Shown here in pieces: positions 46,079 to 60,400 of a stretch of 64,000 bases of DNA. Source of the DNA: Sphingobacteriales bacterium JAD_PAG50586_3 (GTDB lineage Bacteria > Bacteroidota > Bacteroidia > CAMBQF01); assembly GCA_023213195.1 (NCBI GenBank), contig CP096135.1, positions 1,506,616 through 1,570,615 of the forward strand, written 5' to 3'. Both the position numbers and the translations under genes were made by a program. Numbering within the stretch: the first letter of the stretch is position 1; every line of letters begins with the position of its first letter. A model generated the notes under the pieces. It did not search any database and had not been told where the DNA came from. It was given only the letters and a program-made list of their open reading frames with translations.

Positions 46079-47077
46079 CTACTTTTCTAGTATTTTTATC
46101 TCAACCCTGCGGTTGGCCTTGGCTTCGGCTTGGTTTTTTGGCTTTTCGTGTATTTTTTTAGTGTTGCTATACCCTTTCCACGTAAGCCTGGCTGCATCTA
46201 TTTTGTTTTCTACAAGGTATGTATAGATAGTTTTAGCGCGGGCATCAGACAGTTTTTGGTAAAAGCCGCTTTGTAGTTTGTCTATACCATCTACATGGCC
46301 ACCAATTTCAATTTTAAGGCCGGGGTTGTTTTGCATCAGCCTTAATAGTTTGTTTAACTCTGGCATGCTCTGGGGTAAAAGGGTTGTAGTATCGGGGTAA
46401 AAGTTTATGTTGCGCATGGCTACTGTAGTGCCTACACTTAGTTTGCTTACATCAAATAGGGATGTAGAATCGCCAACAAGAGGTGTGCAATTATAATGTA
46501 GCTTAATGGTGTGGCCTTTGCCGGCGGTATATACATTATCTACAAGCAGGTAGTAGCGTTGGCCCACTTTAATATCAATTGGCCTGCTATAGCTACTGCC
46601 CGGGCCAGAGTGTACATAATCATCGGTAGCTGATTTTGATAAGCCTGTTTTGCTTAGTATGGTTTTGTCGTTTCGGGCAATGTTGCTACGTATAGGCTTT
46701 ATTTGGCGGTTGGCAATTTTGTCGCAATAGTTATTGGTAGCTTGGTTACGAAATAGGAGGAAGTCGTAATCGTCGTTAATGCTTTGGGGTATTATGTCTA
46801 AGCTTAAAGTGCCTGCACATGGGCATTTGAAGGTGTACCAAACGGTATGGTGCTCTTCTTCTATATAGTACATTGACTTTTTGTCGTTGCCTGAAACCTC
46901 GAGTTGTGTACCATACTTGTTGGGCGGGGCTGTAGGGCCAAATACTGTATCGGTAAGCTCAATGGCGTTTAGACAATCTGCATTTTGAGGTGTAATATCT
47001 GCTTTAGCCTGTGCTTGTAAAGCAGTGGTATATAAGCAGGCGCTAAAGAGTATACTATATGCTAGATATTTAATCAT
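46079..47077 (-). CDS. OmpA-family outer-membrane/peptidoglycan-associated protein
   Basis: 332 aa from the ATG at 47077 (a TTG two codons earlier is less likely). The signal peptide ends in LQAQA (about residue 22). Residues about 30-205 form a beta-sandwich with the HHTVWYTFKCPCAGTLSLDI and DYDFLLFR signatures common in Bacteroidota OmpA fusions. Residues about 215-332 are an OmpA_C peptidoglycan-binding domain: NINFYPDTTTLLPQSMPEL, IEIGGHVDG, LSDARAKTIYTYL and NRRVEIKI. Probably anchored to the wall on the periplasmic side. It follows the recombinase stop codon by 10 bp on the same strand, so the two may be co-transcribed. Confidence 0.85.
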   Translation of the reverse strand: MIKYLAYSILFSACLYTTALQAQAKADITPQNADCLNAIELTDTVFGPTAPPNKYGTQLEVSGNDKKSMYYIEEEHHTVWYTFKCPCAGTLSLDIIPQSINDDYDFLLFRNQATNNYCDKIANRQIKPIRSNIARNDKTILSKTGLSKSATDDYVHSGPGSSYSRPIDIKVGQRYYLLVDNVYTAGKGHTIKLHYNCTPLVGDSTSLFDVSKLSVGTTVAMRNINFYPDTTTLLPQSMPELNKLLRLMQNNPGLKIEIGGHVDGIDKLQSGFYQKLSDARAKTIYTYLVENKIDAARLTWKGYSNTKKIHEKPKNQAEAKANRRVEIKILEK

Positions 47078-47087
47078 GGGCAATTGT

Positions 47088-48175
47088 TTAATGTTGCAAG
47101 CTTAATGTGTTTTCTTTTTGTGGTACGTGTATTTGCGCTAGCTTACTAAAGTAATCGTTGGTTTGGTGGTTTAAGAAATCTTGCGAAAATTTAACATAGC
47201 GGTGAAACTCTGCACTACCCGGTGCGTGTCCAGATATTTTACGGGCAACAGTTTCATCAACCCCCAGAGTAAGCATTGTGGTAATGGCGGTGCGGCGCAT
47301 AATGTGCGACGACATAAGGTCGCAAAAGCGATAGTGCTCTCTTTTGGCATTATTCTTATAGAGCACTACCTCTTGCCCTTTGCGTTTGCGGGTTTTAAAA
47401 ATGGGTTCTGTCCAGCCAGCTTTTTCGCCAATATTTTTAAGTGTTTTATTGAAGTTAAAAAGGCTTATAGTTGTAAACAACTGTTGCCTGCGCCCAATAT
47501 GTTTTTTTACTATCGCATGGGCAAAGGTTGGTAGTTTTACTTTTGTGGTGGTAGATGTTTTTTGAGATACGTTAGAAACATAACACTCGCCGTTAATTGT
47601 AAGGATATTGCTCTTGGATAGCTTTATAAGGTCGGAAAAGCGGAGTGCTGTTACACAGCCTAGGATAAAAATGTCTTTAATGCGCTGCTCGCCCGGGGTA
47701 AGACTTTCTTCAAACTCAGAGTTGTATATCAGATAATTAAAACGTTCGGGGCTTAATACTAAAATGGCAGGTTGCGGGCGTTCTATCTTAAAGTTTTTGT
47801 AGTAGGGGCTTACTGGAATGTTGTGTTCTCGCTCTATGTATGTAAAAAAGCTTTGATGCGGCCTATAATCATCCCAACATAGTTGTCTGAACATTTCTTT
47901 TCATCATACAAATAGGAGCAAAATTTGGTAAAAAACTCTTTCCAATATTTCTTTTGTGCCTTAAAAGATTGTTTATTAAGCTTGTTAGCAGGGATGATTT
48001 TTAGTTCAAAGCCTTGCTTGGTTGAGAAATTTACAAGGTGATTATATATATAGGTTTGTAGTTTTATGGTTGAGGGTGATATCTTTTTATTATTCTTAAT
48101 AAAACGCTTACCAGATTTGGTATCGGCTATGTATTTCTTGTATAGCGGCAGCAGGTCTATATATTTTGTTTGCAT
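47088..48175 (-). CDS. Tyrosine recombinase (one frameshift)
   Basis: About 362 aa. The ATG at 48175 is preferred over an upstream start with an unlikely hydrophobic extension. One base is missing in the A6 run at 47844-47849 (plus strand), and restoring it joins IIGRIKAFF to TYIEREHNIPV. The N-terminal half is the SAM-like core-binding domain. The catalytic half has the Arg of TALRFSDLIKL, a Lys in the KTSTTTKVKLP hairpin, HIMR in the H-x-x-R box, the GH of ISGHAPG, and the nucleophile Tyr in EFHRYVKF. All catalytic positions are present. The family covers integrases of mobile elements and, in Bacteroidota, DNA invertases. It lies 2.7 kb from the inverted repeat of the RHS tips; no attachment site was identified. 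Confidence 0.88.
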
Positions 48176-48439
48176 TGTAGGATTTTGTACCAAGGTATAA
48201 ATGAATTGGGTTAAAAGCAAAATACATACCAACCAATATTGTAAAATGATTGTTTTTGGTTAGTACTTTTAAAAATCGTGTTTTTAGCTTAATCAATCCC
48301 CTAATGGGATTTAATAGCAGCTTATTGACCTTGGCTTTATTAAGATTAGGGCTGCAAAAGATAACTTATTATTCTTTTAATACGAGTTAATCGCTTGGTA
48401 ATCAAAAATTCTTATTTTTATCACCCCTATTTCGATAAC
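48176..48439. other. Divergent intergenic region
   Basis: 264 bp between the minus-strand recombinase and the plus-strand giant gene. Both promoters should be here, but I find no clean TAnnTTTG element for either direction. Confidence 0.5.
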
Positions 48440-51400
48440 ATGATAAAAATAGCCAAATTACTACTCCTTGCTATAATTCTTATTTCGTCAACACTTAGCG
48501 CGCAAACCTGCACTTTTACTTATGGCTCAGTTGATAGTGATGCTCAGTTGGTATGTCCGGGTACTGCTCCGTTTCCGCCAAGTTTAGATGTATTACCCAC
48601 GGGTGGTAGCTATACTTGCCAATGGTATTATGCCGATGGTGATATTATACCTTGCCCCGTAGGAAATAATACAACTGGCTGGACACTGATTCCAGGCGCC
48701 ACATCTACTGCATACATAGCAGGCGGATTGTCTCAATCGCGAACGTTTGCCTGTATGATTATACCGGTGAATGTACCTAACTGCTTTGCGCAGTGGGCAG
48801 CTGGTTGTAAGCATGTAACAGTATTATATCCATCGTTAGTTAATTTTGGTACCATTGAGAGCGGGGATGAAACTGTTATACCTTTTGCCAGTATGCCCGA
48901 TACTATTGAATTTTCCATTCCTCAGTCGGGCCCTATATTAAATTATACCTATAAATGGTATTATAAGCCTTGGCATTTTTAGTGCACCAAGCGGAACATC
49001 AACAAATGGCTGGATACCTGCCACAGGTGGAACATTAATAAATGGTGGGGTAAAATACATCCCTCCATATAATTTAATAGAAACACGTACCTATGCTTGC
49101 TTTATTACTGCTATTTGGAGTACCTGTAGTCCTAAGCAGTGGGCAACGGGCTGTAGGCGTATTACGGTTAACGCTCCGCAACCTATAAGTTATGGTGTGG
49201 TTGATGGTGTTACAGATACAGTTTTTGTTGCTTGTGAAAGCCCAGATACAGTTAGGTTTACTACACCACCAACGGGTTTTGTTGGTACATACAGGTATCA
49301 GTGGTTCTCTTGTAATGGCGATTGCCAGTGCCCCTCTGATATAACGGATGGCAACTATACTATGTGGGGAGCTGTTGGTTCTCAGCAAAATTATGTTGTT
49401 CCATCAGACCAATATGATGCTACCTATGCTTGTATTGTAACACCCGATTCATCGTCTAACGGAAGCCAGTTTACAAACCTTGGAGCCTATGCTCAATCAT
49501 GTAAAAAAGTAAAAATAGTATCTAGTGGCTATATTGGTGTGGGGGGTATACAAGGTACATCTCCTTCAACCTGTAGTATACCCGCAGATCCACAGCCTAT
49601 GTCATTTATGGGCATACCCGATGCTAATTTTGGCACCAGCTATACACTACAATGGTATTATAAAGATGGTTTTAATGCATGCCCCCAAGATGGCGAAAGT
49701 GGGCTAGGGTGGAACGTAATACCCGGAGCAACTGAATTTGTTTATGACCCGCCAGCGGATCTTACAAATTCCAGGACGTACGTTTGTAAAATAGACCGTC
49801 ACCCCGATAATTTAGCTTGCAATGACCCTTGGACAAACTGCATTTATATGGGCGTTGCAACTCAAATAGACTACGGTACTATTACCGCCGGAGACCAAAC
49901 TTTTTGTACCCCCTTTACACAATCGCAGCTTATCAATTTCAGTACCATGCCTACAAGCAATGGTAATTTATCGTTTAATTATAAGTGGTATTATAAAGAT
50001 AGTGTTGTTGGCTGCCCTACAGGTGGCTCAACCACAGGCTGGATACCGGCAACAGAAACTGGTTTTTCTTCCCCTCAATTATCAATACCACTGCTTAATA
50101 ATAATAAAACCTATGCATGCCTGGTATCGCCAAACCCGGCTAACAATAGTTGTGGGCCGCAGTGGGCCACATCGTGCAGAAAATATACAGCAAACTATCC
50201 TGTATTTAACTCCGGAGCTATAACTACAGGCAACCAGGAAATATGCCCTAATGGAGACCCAACCCCAATTACCTTTAGCACTTTGCCATCGGGCGGTTCG
50301 GGTACATATACCTATACTTGGATTTATAGGCCTATAATGAATGGAGGTACCTGTTCTGAGACTGATTTTTCATCGTGGGCTGTAGTTGCAAACTCAAACT
50401 CGCCAACATTAGACCCACCTGTATTAACCGCAGGGCGCGTTTATAAATGCATGGTTTACGATGCTGCTTACCCTGGCTGTTCAGGAAAAGTAGCTTCAGG
50501 TTGTTTCACCATTAATGTTTCGTCAGAACTTTTTTATGGTTGGGTAGATAACACCCAGGTTAACTTTTGCCCCGGCTACGACCCTGACCCAATAGGCTTT
50601 TCAATACCAACTGTTGGCACAGGGCAGGCATTTACCTATCAATGGTATTATACAGGGGGCACGGGTGCATGCCCATCAGGCCCAAGTATAAACAATGTGA
50701 CAATAATACCTGGTGCTACCGGTGCCACTTACGACTCTCCACCATTAACAATAGACAGGAAGTTTGCTTGTTACATAACACCTGTGGGCACAAACCCATG
50801 CGGTGTTACTAATGCAGGGCGTTGGGCAACAAACTGCAAGCCTTTTGTTGCAGGTTCAACACCCAATTGGGGATCTGTATCTAATAATAACCATAACTTA
50901 TGTGCAGGTGGTATTCCGTTGCCAATGTCTTTATCTACACCATCGGGTGTGCCTTGAACTTATGCTTATCAATGGTATTACCGCGATGGTATTGTTAATG
51001 CACCTTTAGGTAATAACACTGATGGATGGATACTTATACCAGATGGAGCAACGCAATTGTATACTCCAACTCAACCTTTATACAATAGCCGTACCTATGC
51101 ATGCTTTATAACAACACCAAACCCGCCTACAGGTTGTTTCCCTAGTGGCTGGGCTGCAGGTTGCAGGCAGGTTACGTTAGTAGATAACCCAGCCAATATC
51201 AATTTTGGTACAATAAACTCACTAACGCAATCATATTGTAATAATAACGCCGACCCAACAAACTTTGCTGTTTTACCATCGGGCGGTACAGGTAATTTTA
51301 CCTACCAATGGTATTATATGGTAGGGCAGGACTCTTGCCCAAGTGGAACTTCAACAGTTGGTTGGTCAATAGCACCAAATGGTACCGGTTCAACATATGC

Positions 51401-54400
51401 ATATGGTTTAAATCCTCCGGGTAGTGCAGACGGTTACATTGTTGCTTGTTTTGTAACAGATGCATCGCCTGGCTGTGGCGCACAATGGGCTGCTGGTTGC
51501 CAAAAGCTATATACACCCGGTAGTATAAATTATCCAACGTTAGAAATTGCTTCTATTCAACATTGTTACGGGGGCATTCCAGATCCAATATCATTAACAT
51601 TTAATCCTTATTCTTTTGACGAAGATTTTTTTACTTACCAATGGTATTATACCAACTCTTTTTCTGAGATACTTTGCGATAATAATTTAACTATTACTAA
51701 TGATTTTGTTTTAGTACCGGGTGCTACATCATCAACATATTATCCACCTGCAAATGCAACATCAGGTTACTACAGGTGTTATGTAACGCCGCAAACATGC
51801 AGCTTAGGGCAGTTTGCACAGGGTTGTTGCCATTTATATTATAACAGTGGCGATGCCCTGCCCTATAGAGGACGCATAGCAAGTGGAGATGAGAATATTT
51901 GCCCGGGTGGAGACCCGGGGCCGGTTTTCTTTTCCTATCTGCCGGCAACAATGGCAGACACTACTGATTTTGATGTATTGCCTGCCAGATATAAGTGGTA
52001 TTATAAGGATGGTATTAATACCTGTCCAACAGGCCAATCTACCTTAGGTTGGACACCGGTTACAACAGCAGATAGTTCTTTTTACGCGCACAACCCACCG
52101 CTAGGCCTTACACAAAACCGTACCTATGCATGCCAAACGGCTATGGTTACAACATACTCAACCGCTTGTGAAGGTTTTGAGTGGGCGGCTAATTGCAGAA
52201 AAGTATATGTTACCGGATTAAATACAGTTAACTATGGTACGGTGCTAAATAACAATGAAACGTTTTGCCTGCTTGTTGACTCAAACAACGTTAATCCCCA
52301 ACAAATAACATTTTCATCACTACCCTCTAATGCCGGTCAGTTTAATTATCAATGGTATTACCAGGACACAATAGTAGCAGCCCCAACAGGTAACAATACC
52401 ACAGGTTGGACATTAATAGAGAATGCAAATTTAGCTACTTATGATCCGCCTGCTGTTTTGGGGCATGCGCGTACTTATGCTTGTTTTGTATCGCCCACCC
52501 CATACAGCAATTGCCCTCCAGCAGCTGCATGGGCCAATGGTTGCAGCTATGTTAAATTTGCCAACACCCCGGTAAATTTTGGTACTACACCAACTATAAC
52601 TGATAGTATATGGTGTACTAATAATATACAGGCACAGCTTTCATTTACCCAACTGCCAAGTGGTGGTACCGGAGGTTTTACATATCAATGGTATTATATA
52701 AACGGCCTAGTATCTGCCCCTACAGGTAGCTCAACAGCGGGTTGGACAGTATTGTCTGGCGCAAATACAGCTTCATATAATGTTATAGGCCCTGTAAACA
52801 ACTCTCGTACATATGCATGTTTTGTTTCGCCAGTGCCAACAATTATTGGTTGCGCCACCAGCGGACAGTGGGCTGCCGGATGCCACAAAGTTCCGGTTAG
52901 TAATTATTATCCGGTGGTAACTTTTGGTACTATGGCGCAGGGCGATGAAACTATTTGTGCCGGAGGCGGCATACCACAGGTTGTTTCTCTTGCTACCTTA
53001 CCCACTGGCGGCCAAAGCTATAAATACAAATGGTATATGGGGGCAATGCTACAACCGTATGCCCTGCAACAGGCACAACCATGCTATGGGGCAGCTTAAT
53101 GGCTACTACCACAGTGCCATATTGGCAACCGCCAATTACTATTGATCCTGTTTCGGTAGCATGTAGTGTAGAAATTACATTCGGCCCAAATTGTAAAACA
53201 TATGGCTGGGTGTCTGGTTGCAGGCACATAGACCAGGTTACACTTATTCCTAATGTTGGTTCAGTATCTGCACCTACTGATAGTATTTGTCAGTTTGCCG
53301 ATCCTGAACCGATTACGTACAACGCTCTTCCATCTGGTGCTGATTATTTTGAATACCAATGGTATTACCAACCGGGTATTACATGCGAAAATATTAATGA
53401 ATTAGATTTTACAGGTTGGTACCCTATATATGGAGCCAATAGCCCTACTTATGATCCACCTCCGGGCCTTAATCAAAGCAGAATTTACAAGTGTGCTGTT
53501 AAAGCCGTTGATAATCCTTGCCAAACAAATTTCTCATGGTCGCAAGGTTGTCATATTGTAATTGTTACACCAAACACAACTGCTACATACGGTACAATAC
53601 AGCAAAATAACCAACAGCTGTGTACCAACGCTAATCCTTCACTAATCAGTTTTAGTAGCCTGCCAACGGGTGGCGCGTTTGTTTATCAATGGTATTACCA
53701 AAACGGCATAGTGGCTGCGCCAACAGGTTCTTCAACCGCTGGTTGGACAATTATAAATGGAGCCAATAATAATACATATAATCCCCCACCGGGTTTAACA
53801 CTATCAAGAACATACGCATGTTTTCTGTCTCCAATAAACTCGCAAACATGCTTTGTGCAGTCTATATGGGCAGGCGGTTGTAGCCAAGGTTACCATTACA
53901 GGTAACCCCACAATAGCATACGGTACATTAGCTAGTGGTAACGAATCTTTTTGTACTACAGGCAATCCTTCTGCAATAACATTTGCTACCGAACCATCGG
54001 GTGGTTCGGGTAATTTTATTTACCAATGGTATTATAAAAATGGAATAAATGCTTGTCCATCGGGTTCTTCAACCACAGGTTGGACTATAATTTCTGGCGC
54101 AACAGCTACAACATACCAACCTGCAGCGGGCTTGGCCCAATCAAGAACATATGCTTGTTTTGTAACACCACAATCATCTTGTTCATCTACTCCTGCTTGG
54201 GCATCGCAATGCAGGCAGGTAACTATAGGCTCTAATGTTGTATTTGGTACGTTGGTTAATGCCGATGAATCTTTCTGCCAATCGGGCAACCCAACAGTTA
54301 TAAATTTTAGTTTGTATCCAACAGGTAACAATGGCGTGTTTACTTACCAATGGTATTACTAGGATGGATTAGTTTCTTGCCCATCAGGCACTTCAACTAC

Positions 54401-57400
54401 AGGCTGGACAGTTTTAAGTGGCGAAACTAATAATAGTTATGAACCACCTGCCGGCTTATCAGCATCTAGAACCTACGCATGTTTTGTAACTGCAGCAGCA
54501 ACACAAACGTGTATTGCAGCATCGGGTTGGGCAAGTGGCTGTAGAAAGGTGACTATTAGTAATAGTTCTGCAATTAACTATGGGTCTATACTTTTTGCTG
54601 ATGAAAGGCTTTGTCTAGTAGAGCCTGTATCTGCTGTTCCGTTTGAGGTTTTACCATCGGGGCCAAGTACCACGTTTACCTATCAGTGGTATTCTCAAGC
54701 AGGTATTGTAAACTGCCCAACAGGTAGCAATACGGCAGGCTGGACCCCCATTAGCGGCGCTACGTCTTCAACCTTTCCTGGTGCCGGAAATTATGGGGTA
54801 ACTACAACATTTGCTTGTTTGGTAATGGCTACAGGCCCTTGCGGGTCGGGTGTTCAATGGGCATCGGGCTGCAGGCATGTAGAGGTTTTAACCCCTATAG
54901 TAAATGGTGGAACTATAGAAGCTGGCGATCAATCAGTATGCTATATGGTAGATCCTAATATTATCAATTTTAGTATTCCACCATCTGCGCCAGAAGCAAC
55001 AATAACTTATAATTGGTATTATGCAAATAATGTGGTTGGCTGCCCAACAGGTAACCAAACCTGGGGCACATCATTAGGCGTTACAACACCATTTTATGAT
55101 CCGGCACCTTCAACCCAATCAAGAACCTATGCATGTTTAATTACTGCTAATGGTGTATGTTTAACAAACAGTTCGGTTTGGGCAAATAGCTGTAGAAAAA
55201 TTTCAGTAGCCAATTATCCTGTAGCGGGTACTATAACGGGAGGCAACCAAACTTTTTGCGCAGTTGGCGATCCTGCAAATATTACATTGTTGGTGCAGCC
55301 TGCCAATGGCTCGGGCGTAAATACATTACAATGGTTTTATAAAAATGGAATTGTGCCTGCTCCATCAGGCAGCGACACAACCGGTTGGACATTAATACCT
55401 TAGTGCAACGTCAAATACTTATGATCCGCCTGCAGGTTTAACCAATAGCAGGTCTTATTCTTTACTTGTTACAAATGTGGCAAATGCAAATTGTCCGGAG
55501 GTTGTTCAATGGGTTGGTTCTATCAGGCAAATTACAGTTACTCCTAATGCATTGCTTGGTGTATTAGCTTATGCTGATGAAAGTTATTGTACAAGTGGAG
55601 ACCCTGCGGCAATATCTTTTGCCACTGCGCCATCAGGCGGTTCGGGGTCTTATAGCTACCAGTGGTATTATCAGGATGGTGATATAAGTTGCCCTGTAGG
55701 TTCTTCTACCACAGGCTGGACAATTATATCAGGTGCAACAACAAATACATACGATCCCCCTACAATATCGGCAAGCCGAACCTACGCATGTTATGTTAGT
55801 GTAGCATCTAATGCAAGTTGCCCTGCAACAGCCGGCTGGGCTACCCAATGCCGTAAAGTCATTATTGGTGGTACTGTAAATTATGGAACTATTGCTAGTG
55901 GCAACCAAACTGTTTGTCCTGTAAATGGCGATCCATCAATAATTACATTACAAACAGTTCCATCGGGTGGTAGTGGCAACTTTACTTATCAGTGGTATTA
56001 TCAAGATGGTTTAATAACATGTCCTACAGGTTCTTCTACCAACGGTTGGACAATTATATCAGGTGCTACTACTGCAAGCTACGATCCTCCAACAGGATTA
56101 ACGGCTAGCCGCACTTATGCCTGTTTTGTGAGTCTGGCAGCTGGTAATGGTTGTGTTGCATCAGTAGGTTGGGCAGCGCAATGCCGCCAAATAACAATTT
56201 CTACAGCGCCTAATTTTGGAACAATTACCAATGCTAATGAAACATTCTGTGCCCCCGGCGACCCTGCTTTAATTACATTTGCTACACCCGCTACAGGCGG
56301 CAGCAGCAGCTTTTCATATCAATGGTATTATAAATCAGGAATAATTAGTTGCCCAACAGGTAGCACCGCTAACGGTTGGACAGCAATATCGGGTGCTACA
56401 AGTGCTACTTACGATCCGGCAACAACAGTATTTTCAAGAACATTTGCCTGTTTTGTAACAGCCAATGCAGGCATAGGTTGCTTAGCAACCACAGGTTGGG
56501 CAACAGGTTGCAGGCAAGTTACTATTGCACCTGCTATTAATTTTGGTACCCTAGCACCGGGCAACGAAAATTTATGTGGAACTGCTAACCCAACAGCTAT
56601 TAGTTTTTCTTCAACGCCAACAGGCGGATCGGGTAATTTTACATACCAATGGTATTATGCTGATGGTGATTTTATTTGCCCGGGAGGCAATACAACCACA
56701 GGCTGGACAATTATATCGGGGGCTACTTCTGCAAGCTACGATCCCCCGCAGGTTTAACCAATACACGTACCTATGCATGTATGGTTACATCTGTTGGTAA
56801 CCAAGCGTTGTCCATCAACATTAAGCGGGTGGGCAAGCGAATGTCGTAAAGTAAATATTGGTGCGCCGGTATATTATGGCTCTCTGGTTTATGATATTGA
56901 TTATGTATGTTCGCCCGGCGACCCTGCACAAATTTATTTTAACACACCACCATCAGGTGGTAGTGGTAATTACACCTATCAATGGTATTACCAAAATGGT
57001 TTGGTAAACTGCCCTACAGGTAGTTCAACATCAGGTTGGACTGTTATAAGCGGAGCAAATGCAGATAATTACAACCCACCAACAGGCTTGTTAACCAGCC
57101 GTACCTATGCTTGTTTAGTAACAGCAACTGCAGGTAGTGGTTGTGCGGCATCATCGGGTTGGGCATCGCAATGCAGGCAAGAATATGTAAGTGGCTAAGG
57201 TTGAGTATGGTACATTGGTTTCTAACAATGAAAATATTTGTTATAATGGCGACCCAAGTATTATTTCTTTTGAAACATTGCCAACTGGCGGATCGGGTAA
57301 TTACACATACCAGTGGTATTATAAGGATGGCATATTCAATTGCCCTACCGGTTCTTCTACTACAGGCTGGACAATAGTAAATGGAGGCAATAGCTTTTCT

Positions 57401-60400
57401 TACGACCCTCCCACAAACTTAACAACAAGTCGTACCTATGCATGTTTGGTAACTGCTACCGCAGGTGGTGGTTGTGTACCATCTGCCGGTTGGGCATTGC
57501 AATGCAGGCAGGTTACAGTAAATGCTAACCTTAATTATGGTTCCTTAGGGTATGTAACAGACTCAATTTGCTCAGGCGGAGTACCTGATTTAATATCATT
57601 TATAACATTACCAAGTGGCGGCTCTGGTTCTTATACTTACCAGTGGTACTACCAAAACGGCTTGGTAGGTTGGCCTGACTATTATGATAACACCAACGGT
57701 TGGACCGCTATTCCCGGTGCAACATCAAGCACCTATCTTCCAGGGCCATTAACAGCTACCCGCACGTATGCATGCTATGTTACTGGCTATGCAGGTTTGG
57801 GTTGTCCGCAAACATTCCAGTGGGCAGCCGGTAGCAGGCAAATTAGGCTTGCAAGTAATCCGCTTTATGGATACGTTAATTATTTGCTGGATACAATTTG
57901 CCCCGGTGGAGACCCTGTAAATATTACACTAGGCCAACTGCCAAGCGGGGGCTCTAATATTTTTGCATACCAGTGGTATTATAAAGAAGGAAATAGTTCT
58001 TGTGGTGGTAATATATCAAACTGGACTATTATAAACGGTGCCACAAGCACCAGCTATAACCCACCCGCAGGTTTGTATACCAGTAGAACATATGGATGCT
58101 ACGTAACAATATTAGCCGGTGGAGGTTGTCCTCAAACAAGTGCTTTTTCAACACAATGCCGTTGGGTAATAATAAGGCCTGGCAGTACGTTTGGTACAAT
58201 GGTATCTGGTAACGAAACTATATGCACCGGCGGAGACCCAGCTGGAATTAGCTTTACAACACTACCAGCTGCAGGCTCAACTTTTCAATGGTATTACCAA
58301 GATGGATTAGGCAGTTGCCCATCCGGCACATCTACCACAGGATGGACATTAATAAGCGGGGCTACATCAAATACTTACGACCCACCATCAGGTTTACAAA
58401 CATCTCGCACCTATTCATGCTACGTTACAACGCCTAATGGAGCATGTTTAGGCAGCAGTGGATGGGCTGCGCAATGCAGGCAGGTTTCTATAGCGCAACC
58501 TGTTGCATATGGAACACTTACAAGTGCTGATGCATCTTTATGTACACCGGCAGACCCCTTGCCAATTACATTTGCTACAGTACCATCTGGCGGTAGTGGA
58601 TCATTTACTTATCAGTGGTATTACCAAGATGGGTTAGTAAGTTGCCCCGCGGGTTCTTCTACTGCTGGATGGACTTTAATAAGTGGTGCTACTGCAGTTA
58701 GCTACGACCCACCAACAGGCCTAACAACATCAAGAACCTATGCATGTTTGGTTACAAATAGCAGCGGCGGTGGTTGTTCTGCAACTACAAATTGGGCAGC
58801 GCAATGCCGTAAAATTACTGTTGGTAGTACACCAATTGTGCTTGGTACTTTAGTAGATGCTAATGAAAGCTTCTGCGGACCGGGTAACCCATCTACAATC
58901 AATTTTGCTATACCTCCATCAGGCGGTTCAGGCTCGTTTACTTATCAATGGTACTATAGGGTAAATGTTGTACCCTGCCCGGCAGGTATATCAACAATAA
59001 ATTGGACAGTTATTAATGGAGCTACAGCAAGTAGTTATACACCGCCTGCAGGCCTTAGTGCAAGCCGAGCTTATGCATGTTATGTAACAGCAACATCATC
59101 TCCGGGCTGTGCTGCTACTTCAGGTTGGGCAACTCAATGTCGACAGATTACAATTACTAATCCGGTTACTTTTGGTACTTTAAATGCAGTAGCTCAAAGT
59201 TTCTGCACAACAGGCGACCCATCTGCCATATCTTTTTCATCACCAACATTTGGTGGCCCGGGAACATATACTTACGAATGGTACTATCAGGATGGTATAG
59301 TAAGTGCGCCGTCAGGAAATTCAACAACAGGTTGGACATTAATTAGCGGAGCTAATGCAAATACATATGATCCTCCGGCAGGCTTAACAAATAGCCGCAC
59401 TTATGCTTGTATGATTTATGCGGCTGCAATGCTGTTAATGGTTGGGCAATTGGATGTAAGCAGGTAGTAATTGGAGGCCAACCCAACTATGGTACTCTTA
59501 CAGCAGCAAATGAAACACTTTGTTATGTGGCCAATCCTTCCCTAATAAACTTCTCAACGCCTGTTTCAGGCGGCTCCGGAATTTATACCTACCAATGGTA
59601 TTACCAAGATGGCTTAGCAACCTGTCCAACGGGAAATTCAACCACAGGCTGGACAATAATCAGCAATGCCACTTCACCTACATACGATCCGTCCAACCTA
59701 ACTACTACCCGTACTTATGCCTGTATGGTTACAATGGCAGCAGGCGGCACGTGTATAGCAAGTAATAATTGGGCATCAGGTTGCAGGCAGGTTTCCGTTC
59801 TTTCACCTTTAAGTTATGGGACTCTAACAACAGGTAACGAAACAATATGTTATTTGGGCGACCCTGCAAATATTACTTTTGCAAGCCTACCTGCAGGTGG
59901 CTCTGGTGTATATACGTATCAATGGTATTCTAAAGCTGGAATAAATACATGCTTAACCGGGACTTTAATACCATCAGACTGGCTGCCTATAGCAGGCGCT
60001 ACCGGTACAAGCTACGACCCGCCAACAGGCATAACAGGCAACCGAACTTACGCTTGTTATGTAACTGCTGCCGCAGGTTTAACATGTGCTCAAACATCTG
60101 CCTGGGCCACAGATTGCCGCAAGGTAACTATCTTAGGCCCCGCTACTTTTGGTACATTAAATTACAGCGACGCTACTTATTGCAGCACTGCAGACCCTGC
60201 AGCTTTTTCTTTTGCTACAGCACCATCAGGCGGTTCGGGCAACTTTACATACCAATGGTATTATCAGGATGGTTTAGCATTGTGCCCATCAGGAAGCTCT
60301 ACCACAGGGTGGACATTGATAAGCGGGGCTACTGCTGCTACTTACGATGCTCCTGCAGGTTTAACTAACAGCCGTACTTATGCATGTTATGTAACAGTAG

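Noticed and set aside
47088..48175. Integrated mobile element around the tyrosine recombinase
   Set aside because: No direct-repeat attachment sites, tRNA gene or mobility genes accompany it in the window; it is treated as a stand-alone recombinase.
27281..54362. Reassignment of TAG to an amino acid, suggested by three in-frame TAG codons
   Set aside because: TAG ends other genes normally (for example at 3438-3440, 19150-19152 and 22973-22975), and all the in-frame stops sit on CCWGG sites; a TGA at 50955 shows the same pattern.
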